The notes under the pieces were generated by a model. That model searched no databases. It saw nothing but the letters and a program-made list of their open reading frames with translations, and had not been told where the DNA came from. A stretch of 64,000 nt of DNA from Neomicrococcus aestuarii. GTDB lineage: Bacteria; Actinomycetota; Actinomycetes; Actinomycetales; Micrococcaceae. Position 1 is the stretch's first letter. Each line of letters begins with the position of its first letter. Shown here piece after piece: positions 8,596 to 18,135 of this stretch. A program made the translations under genes and the position numbers. The DNA lies in contig NZ_JACHDR010000001.1 in the NCBI RefSeq assembly GCF_014201135.1, positions 1,736,001 through 1,800,000 of the forward strand, read 5' to 3'.

Positions 8596-8700
8596 AGTAC
8601 GACGACGCCGCTCACTTCACGCTCCCTTCCGCGGACATGGTTCTTACTGAATCACCGCGGGTCCAAGGGTGGGCACCGGGGTGAGCGGCGTCGTCGTATT
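8596..8700. repeat. Inverted pair of the 'TACGACGACGC' repeat (REP/BIME-like hairpin)
   Basis: The left arm AGTACGACGACGCCGCTCAC (8596-8615) is matched by GTGAGCGGCGTCGTCGTATT (8681-8700), 19 of 20 bases complementary. The arms enclose 65 bases containing a smaller CGCGG/CCGCG pairing. It fills most of the gap between the dioxygenase and ABC genes and may also act as a terminator. Confidence 0.85.
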
Positions 8701-8798
8701 TTCATCCCTAAGAGCGATACGGAAACGTCAATACCACCGTGTAAAGTGACCTTTGCTCGCGGGAGATGCTGTGTATCTGATTGGGGAATTGCCACGCC

Positions 8799-10544
8799 AT
8801 GCTGCTTAAGTTGTTAATCCAATATTCAAAGCCGTATGCGGCTTGGATCGTGGCAGTGGTGGTGCTGCAATTGCTCTCCACAATCGCTGCTTTGTACTTG
8901 CCATCGCTGAACGCCAGCATCATCGATGAAGGCGTCTCAAAGGGTGACACCGACTTCATCTGGCGCACCGGTGGCGTCATGTTGGCCGTTGCGTTCGCTC
9001 AGGTCATTACCGCAATTCTGGCGGTCTACTTCGGCGCCAAAACGTCCATGGCTGTGGGCCGGGACTTGCGTCGGGCGGTATTCCGCAACGTGTCAGCGTT
9101 CAGCGCGCGCGAAGTAAATTCTTTTGGAGCCGCAACGCTCATCACCCGTAACACCAACGACGTCCAGCAAGTACAAATGCTCTTGCTCATGGCCCTGAAT
9201 TTCATGGTGTCCGCGCCGATCATGTGCGTGGGTGGCGTGATCATGGCGCTGCGCGAAGACATCGGATTGTCCTGGTTGGTGTGGGTGTCCGTGCCGCTGC
9301 TTGGCATTGTGGTAGGCATCCTCGTGGCGCTGCTCATGCCGATGTTCCGCACCATGCAGGATCGCTTGGACGGAATCAACGGTGTCCTGCGCGAGCAGAT
9401 CACTGGTATCCGCGTCATCCGCGCCTTCACACGCGAGAAGTATGAGACCGAGCGTTTTGACGCGGCGAACCTGCGATTGACGGAAATCGGCGTGAAGGTC
9501 GGCCAGATCTTCGTGCTCATGTTCCCGCTCATCATGATGATCCTGCACCTGTCCACTGCGGCGGTGCTGTGGTTCGGCGGTCAGCGCGTGGACTCCGGCG
9601 AGATGCAAGTAGGCGCCCTGACGGCGTTCTTGCAATACCTCTTGCAGATCCTCATGGCCGTCATGATGGGAACGTTCATGGCCATGATGATTCCGCGTGC
9701 CGTGGTGTGTGCTGAGCGCATCGATGAAGTGCTCTCTACCCGTTCCACGCTCGAGGATCCCAAGGTGTCCGTCGCTGGTGTGGCAGCTCCGGTGGATGGC
9801 GCCCCGGCTGTCGAATTCAAGAACGTCAGCTTTGTGTACCCGGGCGCTGAGAAGCCAATTCTCAACAGTATTTCGTTTACAGCTCCGGTGGGCAAGACCA
9901 CCGCGATCATCGGTTCCACGGGCGCCGGCAAGACCAGCTTGCTGAACCTGATTCCGCGGCTCTATGACCCGGATCAGGGCGAAGTCCTGCTCGATGGTCG
10001 GCCCACCAACACCTTGCCGCGCGAGGAAATCTCCCGCTTGGTATCCGCCGTTCCTCAGAAGCCGTTCTTGTTCTCCGGAACCGTGGCTACCAACCTGCGC
10101 TTCGGTGCTCAGGATGCCACCGACGACGAGCTGTGGGAAGCGCTGCGGATTGCTCAGGCGGAGGACTTTGTCCGCGAGAAGGGCGAAGGCCTGGACCTGA
10201 AGATCTCTCAGGGTGGCACCAACGTCTCCGGCGGTCAGCGTCAGCGTTTGTGCATCGCGCGCTCGCTGGCCTCGAAGCCGCGCGTCTACTTGTTCGATGA
10301 CTCCTTCTCCGCTTTGGACGTGTCCACGGATGCGCGCTTGCGGGCAGCGCTCGAGGAACCTACCAAGGACGCGGCCGTGATCATCGTGGCGCAGCGCGTT
10401 TCCACCATCACCTCCGCAGATCAGATCCTGGTCATGGAAAACGGTGAAATTGTGGGCCGTGGAACGCACGAAGAACTCTTGGAATCCAATGAGACCTACC
10501 GCGAAATCGTGGAATCTCAGATCAGCGCGGAGGAGGTGGCCTAA
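8799..10544 (+). CDS. Heterodimeric ABC exporter, half-transporter with degenerate catalytic site
   Basis: 581 residues: a six-helix exporter membrane domain (about 1-310) followed by a nucleotide-binding domain. The NBD has Walker A GSTGAGKTSL, signature VSGGQRQRL, Walker B RVYLFDD and D-loop SALD. The residue after the Walker B aspartate is Asp (FDDSFSALD), not the catalytic Glu. This is the pattern of the TM287/LmrC/BmrC half of asymmetric exporters, which pairs with a competent half. The partner follows 2 bases downstream. The ATG at 8799 is preferred to a TTG at 8781 because homologues begin at MLLKLLIQYSKPY. Substrates of such exporters are lipophilic drugs or lipids; none can be named here. 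Confidence 0.92.
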   Translation: MLLKLLIQYSKPYAAWIVAVVVLQLLSTIAALYLPSLNASIIDEGVSKGDTDFIWRTGGVMLAVAFAQVITAILAVYFGAKTSMAVGRDLRRAVFRNVSAFSAREVNSFGAATLITRNTNDVQQVQMLLLMALNFMVSAPIMCVGGVIMALREDIGLSWLVWVSVPLLGIVVGILVALLMPMFRTMQDRLDGINGVLREQITGIRVIRAFTREKYETERFDAANLRLTEIGVKVGQIFVLMFPLIMMILHLSTAAVLWFGGQRVDSGEMQVGALTAFLQYLLQILMAVMMGTFMAMMIPRAVVCAERIDEVLSTRSTLEDPKVSVAGVAAPVDGAPAVEFKNVSFVYPGAEKPILNSISFTAPVGKTTAIIGSTGAGKTSLLNLIPRLYDPDQGEVLLDGRPTNTLPREEISRLVSAVPQKPFLFSGTVATNLRFGAQDATDDELWEALRIAQAEDFVREKGEGLDLKISQGGTNVSGGQRQRLCIARSLASKPRVYLFDDSFSALDVSTDARLRAALEEPTKDAAVIIVAQRVSTITSADQILVMENGEIVGRGTHEELLESNETYREIVESQISAEEVA

Positions 10545-10546
10545 CT

Positions 10547-12706
10547 ATGGCTAAGAAAACTACGGCTAAGAAGAATTCGAAAGCAGAAGCACCGGTCATC
10601 ACCGACGAAGAGACTGAGCAATTCGGCGACGCCATCATGGATGACGGTTTCGGCGGCCAGCAAGGACTGCGCAAGGCCAAGAACTTCTGGCCTTCTGCGA
10701 AGCGCCTTGTAGGGCTGTTGTTGCCGTACAAGCTCTCCTTGTGGCTGGTCTTCGTGTTCGTGGCCATCTCCGTGGTGCTGAACGTGATTGCACCGCGCAT
10801 CTTGGGTCAGGCCATGGACGTGATCTTTGGCGGCATGGTGGGCAAGGATATGCCTGCCGGTCTGACCAAGCAGCAAGTGGTAGACGGCGTCCGCGCGAGC
10901 GGAAACTCTGATCAGGCGGACATGCTTGCGGGCATGAAGTTCACGCCCGGCCAAGGCATTGATTTCGCCGAGCTGGGTCGCTTGATCATCATTGTGCTCA
11001 CGCTCTACTTAGTGGCCGCGTTCATGATGTGGCTCAATGGCTACATCCTCAACGCCATCACCATGAAGGCCGTGCGGAACCTGCGCGCGGAGGTGGAAGC
11101 GAAGATCAACCGCTTGCCGCTGAACTACTTTGACACTCGCCAGCGCGGCGACGTACTCTCCCGCGTCACGAACGATGTGGACAACATTCAGCAAGCCCTC
11201 CAGCAGGCGCTATCCCAGCTGGTCAGCTCAATTCTGACCGTCCTGGGCATTGTGGTCATGATGTTCATCGTGTCCTGGCAGCTCGCGCTCATCGCCCTTA
11301 TTGCGTTGCCGATCTCCGGTGTCGCCGCAGGTATCATCGGCAAGAACGCTCAGGGCAAGTTCGTGGAGCAGTGGAAGGCTACCGGTCACCTCAACGGGCA
11401 GATCGAAGAGTCCTTCTCCGGCCATGATCTGGTGAAGGTCTTCGGCCGCGAGAATGACATGCTGGAGCGCTTCGAAGAACGCAACCAGGGCCTCTACAAG
11501 TCGGCCTTCGGCGCCCAGTTTGTTTCCGGCATGATCTTCCCGATCATGACCTTCGTGACCTACTTGTCCTACGTGGGCATCGCCGTGGCGGGCGGCCTCC
11601 GTGTTGCGAGCGGTCAGATGACCTTGGGTGATGCCACCGCGTTCATTCAGTACTCGCGCGAGTTCACGCAGCCGCTGGGCCAGATTGCGGGCATGGCCAA
11701 CATGCTACAGTCCGGTGTGGCTTCGGCGGAGCGCACGTTTGAGCTGCTGGACGCCGAGGAGCAGGAGCCGGAGACGGCGACCAGCCACCTTCCGGAGCGT
11801 ACGGATGGTCACGTGGAGTTTGAGAACGTGTCCTTCTCCTACACGCAGGATCGCCCGCTCATCGAGAACCTGTCCCTCGAAGCTCGCCCGGGTCACACCG
11901 TGGCGATCGTAGGTCCGACGGGCGCCGGCAAGACCACGCTCGTGAACCTAGTGATGCGTTTCTACGAGTTGAACTCGGGCCGCATCACGCTGGACAACGT
12001 GGATATTCGCGATCTTTCCCGCGAAGAGCTGCGGTCAAAGACTGGCATGGTGCTTCAGGATGCGTGGCTCTTCGGGGGCACCATCATGGAGAACATCCGC
12101 TACGGCCGATTGGACGCCACGGATGAAGAAGTCATCGCGGCGGCTCAGGCCACTTACGTGGACCGCTTCGTGCGCCAGCTTCCAGAGGGTTACAACACCA
12201 AGATCGACGAAGACGGCACCAACGTTTCCGCGGGTGAGAAGCAGTTGCTGACGATCGCGCGCGCGTTCTTGGCCGATCCTTCGCTGCTCATCCTGGATGA
12301 GGCAACCTCGTCAGTGGATACCCGCACCGAGGTCCTGGTGCAGCACGCGATGGCTGCGCTCCGCACGGATCGCACGTCCTTCGTGATCGCGCACCGCCTC
12401 TCCACCATCCGCGATGCTGACGTCATCCTGGTGATGGAGAACGGACAGATCGTGGAGCAGGGCAACCACGAGGAGCTCCTCAAGCGCGAGGGTGCCTACT
12501 ACCGCCTCTACATGTCGCAGTTCCGCGGGCCTTCCGCGGATATTGACGCTGAGGTCGCCGTGGGGGCGCCGGTTGCGAAGGAAACAGAGGAGCCTACCCA
12601 GCACGACGACGCAGCTTCCGTCCCAGCCGAGGCTCCCGCAGCCGCTGTGGTGGAGGAAGAAGGAACCACCTCTACCTACCGCGGTAAGCACGCTGCCGAA
12701 GACTGA
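10547..12706 (+). CDS. Heterodimeric ABC exporter, catalytically competent half-transporter
   Basis: 719 residues. A 60-residue polar N-terminus (AKKTTAKKNSKAEAP) precedes the exporter membrane domain. The NBD (about 435-670) has Walker A GPTGAGKTTL, a signature written NVSAGEKQLL instead of LSGGQ, and Walker B LLILDEATSSVD with the catalytic Glu. The non-canonical signature with an intact Glu is the complement of the preceding gene, so the two should form one asymmetric exporter. The start is 2 bases after the previous stop, with GGAGGAGG inside that gene's end. The Ala/Glu-rich tail contains HDDAAS, a repeat-derived segment at 12601-12620. It is about 100 residues longer than typical partners because of the two tails. 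Confidence 0.93.
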   Translation: MAKKTTAKKNSKAEAPVITDEETEQFGDAIMDDGFGGQQGLRKAKNFWPSAKRLVGLLLPYKLSLWLVFVFVAISVVLNVIAPRILGQAMDVIFGGMVGKDMPAGLTKQQVVDGVRASGNSDQADMLAGMKFTPGQGIDFAELGRLIIIVLTLYLVAAFMMWLNGYILNAITMKAVRNLRAEVEAKINRLPLNYFDTRQRGDVLSRVTNDVDNIQQALQQALSQLVSSILTVLGIVVMMFIVSWQLALIALIALPISGVAAGIIGKNAQGKFVEQWKATGHLNGQIEESFSGHDLVKVFGRENDMLERFEERNQGLYKSAFGAQFVSGMIFPIMTFVTYLSYVGIAVAGGLRVASGQMTLGDATAFIQYSREFTQPLGQIAGMANMLQSGVASAERTFELLDAEEQEPETATSHLPERTDGHVEFENVSFSYTQDRPLIENLSLEARPGHTVAIVGPTGAGKTTLVNLVMRFYELNSGRITLDNVDIRDLSREELRSKTGMVLQDAWLFGGTIMENIRYGRLDATDEEVIAAAQATYVDRFVRQLPEGYNTKIDEDGTNVSAGEKQLLTIARAFLADPSLLILDEATSSVDTRTEVLVQHAMAALRTDRTSFVIAHRLSTIRDADVILVMENGQIVEQGNHEELLKREGAYYRLYMSQFRGPSADIDAEVAVGAPVAKETEEPTQHDDAASVPAEAPAAAVVEEEGTTSTYRGKHAAED
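12601..12620. repeat. Copy of the 'TACGACGACGC' repeat in the ABC exporter tail
   Basis: GCACGACGACGCAGCTTCCG, read in frame as HDDAAS in the non-conserved C-terminal tail. Confidence 0.6.
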
Positions 12707-12736
12707 TCCCTCAAACGACTCATCACTCACACCATC

Positions 12737-14077
12737 ATGAAACCCATCTCTTGGCCGGTCGCTGCCCCTACTGCAGAACAGTGGGGGCGCGTTCCCGTGC
12801 GCTTTTCCATGCCGCTCAGCATGGTTCCAACCTGGATGATCCTGATCGCATGTGCTGTGGGAACCTTCATCGCGGAGCGACCATGGGAAGCGCCCGAGGA
12901 ACCGTTGTGGCAGGGCGGGCTCACGGTCTACACAGTGTTCGAGGGCGCCGCGTGGATGTCGATGATGAGTCTCGTTTTTGGGTGCTGGGCGTTTGCGCGG
13001 TTCGCGGTGCTCCTTGTCCCACTCGTCTTGACCGGCGTTGCCTACACGGCTTCCCACACGGGTGAAACTACTGCCGGGGTGTGGTGGGTTGGAGCGGCGT
13101 TGACCACCATCTGGTTGGTGGTGCACGTGGTGATGTCCGTGCGGCAATTGCACTACGTTGCGAAGCTAGCCAAGTCGGCAGCCACCACGGAGACCATGGC
13201 TATTGGTGCCACGCTGCAGACCAATATGGCGAAAGCCCAGCGGTACAGCATCAACTGGGCGTTCGGCCTGACGATCGCCGCAGTGCTCGCGTGGACTATT
13301 GTTCGTTGGGTTATGGGTTCGGAGCTCGGCAAGACCTCTCAAGAGTTGGACGACTTCCCCTGGTCTGCTTTATGGGCACTTCCGGCTTTGGCGCTGAGTG
13401 TCTTCGCGGTGGGACAGATCGCGAAGGTCGTTTGGCGGGGTATTTCCCGTGCGGTAGTGGGTAACTACGTGTGGCAAGTCCCGCCAAATACGTTGGGGCC
13501 GGTTATCGGCGATTTCTCCAGCGCGGGCTTTAATGACGAGCTGTCCATGCTGAAAAAGAGTCTGGCAGAAGTCACTCCCGGTTGCCTGTGCTGGACCGAG
13601 TCGCAGCGCGAAGATCACCGGTTCGATGACGATGAAGACTTCATGTTGAACCCTGACACCGACCTCATTCTCGCAACGGATTACTGTGTCCACCACGGAA
13701 TCGATGCCGTGAACTCTTTGACCCCGCAGGACTTCAAGCGCCAGCTGGAAAAGGGCTGGCTCTGGAGCGAGCACACGCGCTTTCCGTTGCGCATTAAAGG
13801 TGCCGCTCAGACAGCCGTTTTGGTGGGCTTTGCGGGCCACGGTTTCACCGGGATGATCGCGGATCATCGCCGGGGTGCCGCCGACGTCCGCGAATGGGAC
13901 ACGGACCTCGCGTGGGAGCGTGAGTCGTCAGACGAAGACGTGTGGGGGCCTGAGGATTCGTTCTTGCCCCTCGGTGGCGAGGTGGATCGCATTGACCTGC
14001 ACGACGACGGCTGGGCGGGTATCGCAGTTCGCTTCAAGCATGAGCGTGCTTGGTTCTTGGCAGATAAGCAGGAGTAG
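12737..14077 (+). CDS. Membrane protein of unknown function
   Basis: 446 residues; no family recognised. The N-terminal 240 residues contain about six hydrophobic segments (for example MVPTWMILIACAVGTFIAE and FARFAVLLVPLVLTGVAY), with a cytoplasmic helix holding TNMAKAQRYSINWAF. The C-terminal 200 residues are soluble and acidic, with CLCWTESQREDHRFDDDEDF, a possible nucleotide- or protein-binding region GHGFTGMIADHRRG, and a final strand-rich part ending FKHERAWFLADK. It starts 30 bases after the ABC exporter operon and could be co-transcribed with it. The ATG is the first codon in frame after the previous stop. Only the membrane topology is supported. Confidence 0.8.
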   Translation: MKPISWPVAAPTAEQWGRVPVRFSMPLSMVPTWMILIACAVGTFIAERPWEAPEEPLWQGGLTVYTVFEGAAWMSMMSLVFGCWAFARFAVLLVPLVLTGVAYTASHTGETTAGVWWVGAALTTIWLVVHVVMSVRQLHYVAKLAKSAATTETMAIGATLQTNMAKAQRYSINWAFGLTIAAVLAWTIVRWVMGSELGKTSQELDDFPWSALWALPALALSVFAVGQIAKVVWRGISRAVVGNYVWQVPPNTLGPVIGDFSSAGFNDELSMLKKSLAEVTPGCLCWTESQREDHRFDDDEDFMLNPDTDLILATDYCVHHGIDAVNSLTPQDFKRQLEKGWLWSEHTRFPLRIKGAAQTAVLVGFAGHGFTGMIADHRRGAADVREWDTDLAWERESSDEDVWGPEDSFLPLGGEVDRIDLHDDGWAGIAVRFKHERAWFLADKQE

Positions 14078-14119
14078 CCAGCTCACGGAGATAGGGTGGA
14101 ACGGCGATAGGGTGGAAGA

Positions 14120-14899
14120 ATGCACCAAAACCGCACGAATTCGTATGGGTCACAAGCGCAGTACATGCTTCCCCGTAGGCTCAAGCAGCCAGATTTCGGG
14201 CCCGGGAAGTTCGTGTGGGGAGACTTTGCAGCCGTAGCGCTCTACGCGTTGATCTTCGTTGTCGGCGGCGCCGCGTTGCTACTGCTCGTTCCGGGTTTCC
14301 GCGGGATGTTCCCGAGCGATAACCTGGCGATTTTCGGCGTGAACCTTGTGGTCTACGCGTTCATGTTCACCATCGCCATGCTCTTGGCCAGGCACGACCT
14401 GTGGAGTTCCTTCAAGACCTTCCAGTGGAACCCGTGGGCCAAGGTCATGCTCATTCCTGGCGGCTGGTTTGCCAGCCTCATGCTCACTGCCACGATCATC
14501 AGCACGCTCGGGGAACCCGTCAAGAGCGAGAACCAGCTAGCCATTGAGGGCCTCACCACCGAGGTCCCATTTCTGACCATGTTCGTGGTCACGGCCATCA
14601 TGGGTCCACTGGTTGAAGAGTTCATCTTCCGCCACTTGCTGATCGGCAAGCTCAGCCGCTACATCAACAAGTGGGTCTGCGCGCTGATCTCGATCGCCCT
14701 GTTTGCCGGCATGCACTTCATCGGCAGCGGAACCTTCGAATGGGTCTCCGTCATCCCGTACCTCACGCTCGGCACGGTCATTACGCTCGCGTACATTCTT
14801 TCCGGAAAGTCCCTCGCGTACTCGTATGTGCTCCACTTCTTCAACAACGCGGTAGCGCTCATCATCTCCTATACGGTGCTACCGCTCATGGCGTCGTGA
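14120..14899 (+). CDS. CPBP-family intramembrane glutamic endopeptidase
   Basis: 259 residues with about seven membrane segments. The family signature is complete: LVEEFIFRHLL (EExxxR motif), FAGMHFIG with the second-motif His, and VLHFFNN with the third. CPBP/Abi proteases cleave within the membrane and in bacteria are linked to maturation or immunity for peptides, or to protein secretion. No bacteriocin gene is adjacent. The stop overlaps the GTG of the next MFS gene by 3 bases (GTGA), so the two are translationally coupled. The start is the first ATG, preceded by GGGTGGAAGA. Confidence 0.92.
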   Translation: MHQNRTNSYGSQAQYMLPRRLKQPDFGPGKFVWGDFAAVALYALIFVVGGAALLLLVPGFRGMFPSDNLAIFGVNLVVYAFMFTIAMLLARHDLWSSFKTFQWNPWAKVMLIPGGWFASLMLTATIISTLGEPVKSENQLAIEGLTTEVPFLTMFVVTAIMGPLVEEFIFRHLLIGKLSRYINKWVCALISIALFAGMHFIGSGTFEWVSVIPYLTLGTVITLAYILSGKSLAYSYVLHFFNNAVALIISYTVLPLMAS

Positions 14900-16155
14900 C
14901 AGGCTCAGCTGACAGCGACTTCGATGGCCACCGGCACGGTTCCACAGACTACAAAAACCTGATCTTGGCGCTCTTCGCTGCGGGCGTCGCCACGTTCTCC
15001 CAGCTCTACAGCCTCCAAGGTGTCCTGCCCGAGCTCGCTCGCAACCTCCACATCGAGGATTCCCACGCTGCGCTCGCAGTCTCCGCGGCAACACTGGGTC
15101 TCGCGATCGCCGTGATCCCGTGGTCCATGGTGGCGGATCGCATTGGTCGTTTGAAGACCATGACGTACTCGATCATCGGGGCGGTCATCTTCGGCCTCGC
15201 CGTTCCGTGGTCGCCCACGTTCGAGTGGCTCTTGCTCCTTCGCCTCGGCGAAGGACTCGTTCTCGGCGGCATCCCCGCGGTGGCGCTCGTGTACTTGAGT
15301 GAAGAAGTCACGCGCACGCACGCGGCTATCGCCGCGGCCACTTACGTCTCCGGCACCACGATTGGCGGCCTGCTAGGACGACTCATCGCCGGCCCACTCA
15401 GCGAGTTCGTCAACTGGCGCATCGGCACCTTTGTAGTCAGTTGCCTCGCCGCGGTAGCAGCGCTGATCTTCATCAAGAAAGCCCCACAACCGCGCGGATT
15501 CCAGCACCCGCAACAGAGCGAACTCGAGAACGAAACCGCGCTCAAACGGATCACCGGAAAACTGACATGGGCCATCAGTCGGCCGGCTCTCCTGGCGATC
15601 TATGCGCAGGGTTTCTTGCTCATGGGCGGCTTCGTCGCCACCTACAACTACCTAGCGTTCCGGCTCGAGGCGCCACCCTTCTTTGTCCCGGCATCGCTCG
15701 CCTCTTTGATGTTCACCGCTTACCTCGCCGGCACGTGGAGTTCGCGCCAAGCCGGAAAATTCGTTCTCCCGTTGGGCCGACTCACGGTCCTGCTCGCCAC
15801 GCTCGTCATAGCGCTCATAGGCCTTGCGATCACCTTGTTCGAGTCAATTCCGCTCATCATCATTGGCCTGCTGATCTACACGGCGGGCTTCTTCGGTGCT
15901 CACGCCGTGGCGTCAGGCTGGATCGGCCGCCTCGCGACTCATAATCGTGCGCAAGCCACCAGCCTCTACAACCTCTTCTACTACGTGGGTTCTAGTCTCT
16001 TCGGCTGGCTCATTGGCTACGCGTTCACCGCCGCAGGCTGGCCCTTGCTGGTGGCCTGCGTTGCCGGGCTCGTGGCACTTGCCGGGGCCATCGCCGTCGT
16101 ACTTCTGAGAAATCAACCCGGATCCGCCCCGCAACCGCGAGAGGTACTTTCATGA
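14896..16155 (+). CDS. MFS transporter (YnfM-like)
   Basis: 419 residues and about 12 membrane segments. The major-facilitator motif between helices 2 and 3 is seen as PWSMVADRIGRLKTM. Helix 1 carries AAGVATFSQLYSLQGVLPELA, which resembles the YnfM/AraJ-like efflux group, whose substrates are mostly unknown. The GTG at 14896 overlaps the CPBP protease stop; the longer in-frame extension to the left is antisense-like reading of that gene. It ends in a 4-bp ATGA overlap with the MATE gene, giving a tight three-gene operon. Confidence 0.9.
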   Translation: MTGSADSDFDGHRHGSTDYKNLILALFAAGVATFSQLYSLQGVLPELARNLHIEDSHAALAVSAATLGLAIAVIPWSMVADRIGRLKTMTYSIIGAVIFGLAVPWSPTFEWLLLLRLGEGLVLGGIPAVALVYLSEEVTRTHAAIAAATYVSGTTIGGLLGRLIAGPLSEFVNWRIGTFVVSCLAAVAALIFIKKAPQPRGFQHPQQSELENETALKRITGKLTWAISRPALLAIYAQGFLLMGGFVATYNYLAFRLEAPPFFVPASLASLMFTAYLAGTWSSRQAGKFVLPLGRLTVLLATLVIALIGLAITLFESIPLIIIGLLIYTAGFFGAHAVASGWIGRLATHNRAQATSLYNLFYYVGSSLFGWLIGYAFTAAGWPLLVACVAGLVALAGAIAVVLLRNQPGSAPQPREVLS

Positions 16156-17465
16156 CGCAGCATCGCGGAATTGGCCGCAAAATTCTGGCCCTCGCGATCC
16201 CCGCGCTAGGCGCCCTCATCGCGGAACCGCTGTTTTTGATGGCGGACACTGCGATCGTCGGGCACCTCGGCGTTTCCGAGCTCGCCGGCGCGGGCCTTGG
16301 CACCGCGGTAGTCCACACCACGGTGGGGCTAATGATTTTCCTCGCGTACTCCACCACTCCGGCGGTCGCGCGGCACTTCGGCGCGCACCGCTTGCACCAG
16401 GCGTACGCTGCGGGCCGCGATGGCGTGTGGCTTGCGCTGATCGTCGGCGCGATTCTGGGGGTGGTGCTGTGGATTGCCGCGCCGTGGCTGGTTTCCTTGA
16501 TGGGAGGGCACGACGACGTAGCTCGCTTTGCCATTGACTACATCCGTTGGTCGATGCCCGGGTTGCCCGCCATGCTTTTGGTCCTCGCAGCCACCGGCGT
16601 GCTCCGCGGACTGCAAGACACGAAGACGCCGCTGTACGTGGCCGCCGTGGGTTTCGGCACCAACATTGGGCTCAACGTCCTCTTCGTGTACGGGTTGGGG
16701 ATGTCCGTGGCCGGATCCGCGCTCGGCACCTCCGTCACGCAATGGGGCATGGCGCTTGCTTACCTGTGGATGCTGATTCCGCGCGCGCAAGAGCACAGCG
16801 TAAATCTGGCGCCCACCTGGAGTGGAGTGCTGGGCATGGCGCACGTGGGCGGCTGGCTCATGCTCCGCACGCTCACCCTGCGCGTGGGAATCCTCGCAAC
16901 AGTCTTTGTGGCCACCGGCCAAGGGGCCGCGACGCTCGCAGCGCACCAAGTGATCTTCACGCTCTTCACGTTCATGGCGTTTGCGTTGGATGCCTTAGCG
17001 ATTGCGGCTCAAGCGCTCATCGGTAAGGAACTCGGCGCCGGGGATGTGGGTGAAGTTCGCTCGCTGACCCGCGTCATGACGCGGTGGGGTATCTACTTTG
17101 GGCTCTTCACTGGCCTAGTTCTGGCGATCGCGGCGCCGTTCGCGGGACGCTTGTTTACCAGCGATCCTGACGTTCAGGCACTCATCACCGTCGGTGTGTG
17201 GGTGTTGGCCGCCAGCCAGCCGCTCTGCGGTGTGGTGTTCGTTCTGGACGGTGTGTTGATCGGTGCGGGGGATGCCCGGTATCTGGCGCTCGCGGGCGTC
17301 ATTGCTCTGGCTGTGTACGCGCCGTTGTTGTGGCTGACCACGTTGGCAGCCCCTGGCGCTGGCGCGATTATTGCCATCTGGCTGGCTTTCGCCGTGGGGT
17401 ATATGGCTGCCCGAGCCGCAACGTTGTGGCTGCGGGCGCGTACCGACGTGTGGATGAAAATCTAA
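16152..17465 (+). CDS. MATE-family efflux transporter (DinF-like)
   Basis: 437 residues and twelve predicted helices in two related halves. The N-terminal half carries LALAIPALGALIAEPLFLMADTAIVG, the DinF-type MATE signature, and the C-terminal half LAAHQVIFTLFTFMAFALDALAIAAQ. Such proteins expel cationic or toxic compounds with Na+ or H+. The start overlaps the MFS stop (ATGA). It converges with the TetR gene, with 22 bases between the stops. A repeat-like sequence (CACGACGACGTAGCTCGC, 16508-16525) lies within the coding region, read as HDDVAR. Confidence 0.93.
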   Translation: MTQHRGIGRKILALAIPALGALIAEPLFLMADTAIVGHLGVSELAGAGLGTAVVHTTVGLMIFLAYSTTPAVARHFGAHRLHQAYAAGRDGVWLALIVGAILGVVLWIAAPWLVSLMGGHDDVARFAIDYIRWSMPGLPAMLLVLAATGVLRGLQDTKTPLYVAAVGFGTNIGLNVLFVYGLGMSVAGSALGTSVTQWGMALAYLWMLIPRAQEHSVNLAPTWSGVLGMAHVGGWLMLRTLTLRVGILATVFVATGQGAATLAAHQVIFTLFTFMAFALDALAIAAQALIGKELGAGDVGEVRSLTRVMTRWGIYFGLFTGLVLAIAAPFAGRLFTSDPDVQALITVGVWVLAASQPLCGVVFVLDGVLIGAGDARYLALAGVIALAVYAPLLWLTTLAAPGAGAIIAIWLAFAVGYMAARAATLWLRARTDVWMKI

Positions 17466-17487
17466 GGGTTCTGGAGGCCGCGGAAAG

Positions 17488-18135
17488 CTATATCTTCAAG
17501 CCTTGCGCGATGGAGTTGATGGTGGTCTCGAAGAGGCTGCGCTTGTGTTCCACCGGTTCTAGCCGAAGCGGCCCGGTGGCGCACATGGTGGTGATGCCGT
17601 GGACCGCAGCCCACACCACAAGGGCGGTGTCGAAGCGTTCATTCCGTGACGCTTGCGTCTGCGCCACGAGGGTGAGCATGTACGTGAACGGGAAGCGCGT
17701 GGAGGGATACACCATCTCCACAGCGTCCAGATCCGTGGCAACTTTTTCTTGGACGTCTCGCGAGAGGTGCGGCAGGTTATCCACCGTATCCAACAGGACT
17801 CCGTAGAGGCCGGTGGTCAGAATTCCGAATTCGAAGTAGGCCGCAGAGGCGGCTCTGACCTTGGCGAACGGAGAAGAATCCTCCGGTAGCGCTTGGACTT
17901 TTGCAGTCATCGCTACGGTCAATTCGCGCAGCACTTCGGCCTTTACTGCGAGCAAAAGTCCTTCTTGCCCGGCGAAGTGTCGATACGCCGCGGAGGGGGT
18001 AACTCCAATGCGCCTGGCGGCTTCGCGTAGCTTGATTGCTGGCGGCCCACCCTCGCGCGCTAAGTCCAACCCCACCCGCACCAGTTCTTCACGGAGGTTC
18101 CCGTGATGGTAACGCTTCGTTTTGACAGGGATCAC
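17488..18135 (-). CDS. TetR-family transcriptional regulator
   Basis: 215 residues. The N-terminal TetR HTH has KLREAARRIGVTPSAAYRHFAGQEGLL. The C-terminal domain contains residues of the WHG type (VVWAAVHGITTM). It lies convergent to the MFS/MATE operon and 317 bases from the DUF308 membrane protein gene on the other side. A perfect 19-bp palindrome begins 23 bases upstream of its start, so self-repression is very likely. Which efflux or membrane genes it controls, if any, cannot be decided. Confidence 0.93.
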   Translation of the reverse strand: MIPVKTKRYHHGNLREELVRVGLDLAREGGPPAIKLREAARRIGVTPSAAYRHFAGQEGLLLAVKAEVLRELTVAMTAKVQALPEDSSPFAKVRAASAAYFEFGILTTGLYGVLLDTVDNLPHLSRDVQEKVATDLDAVEMVYPSTRFPFTYMLTLVAQTQASRNERFDTALVVWAAVHGITTMCATGPLRLEPVEHKRSLFETTINSIAQGLKI

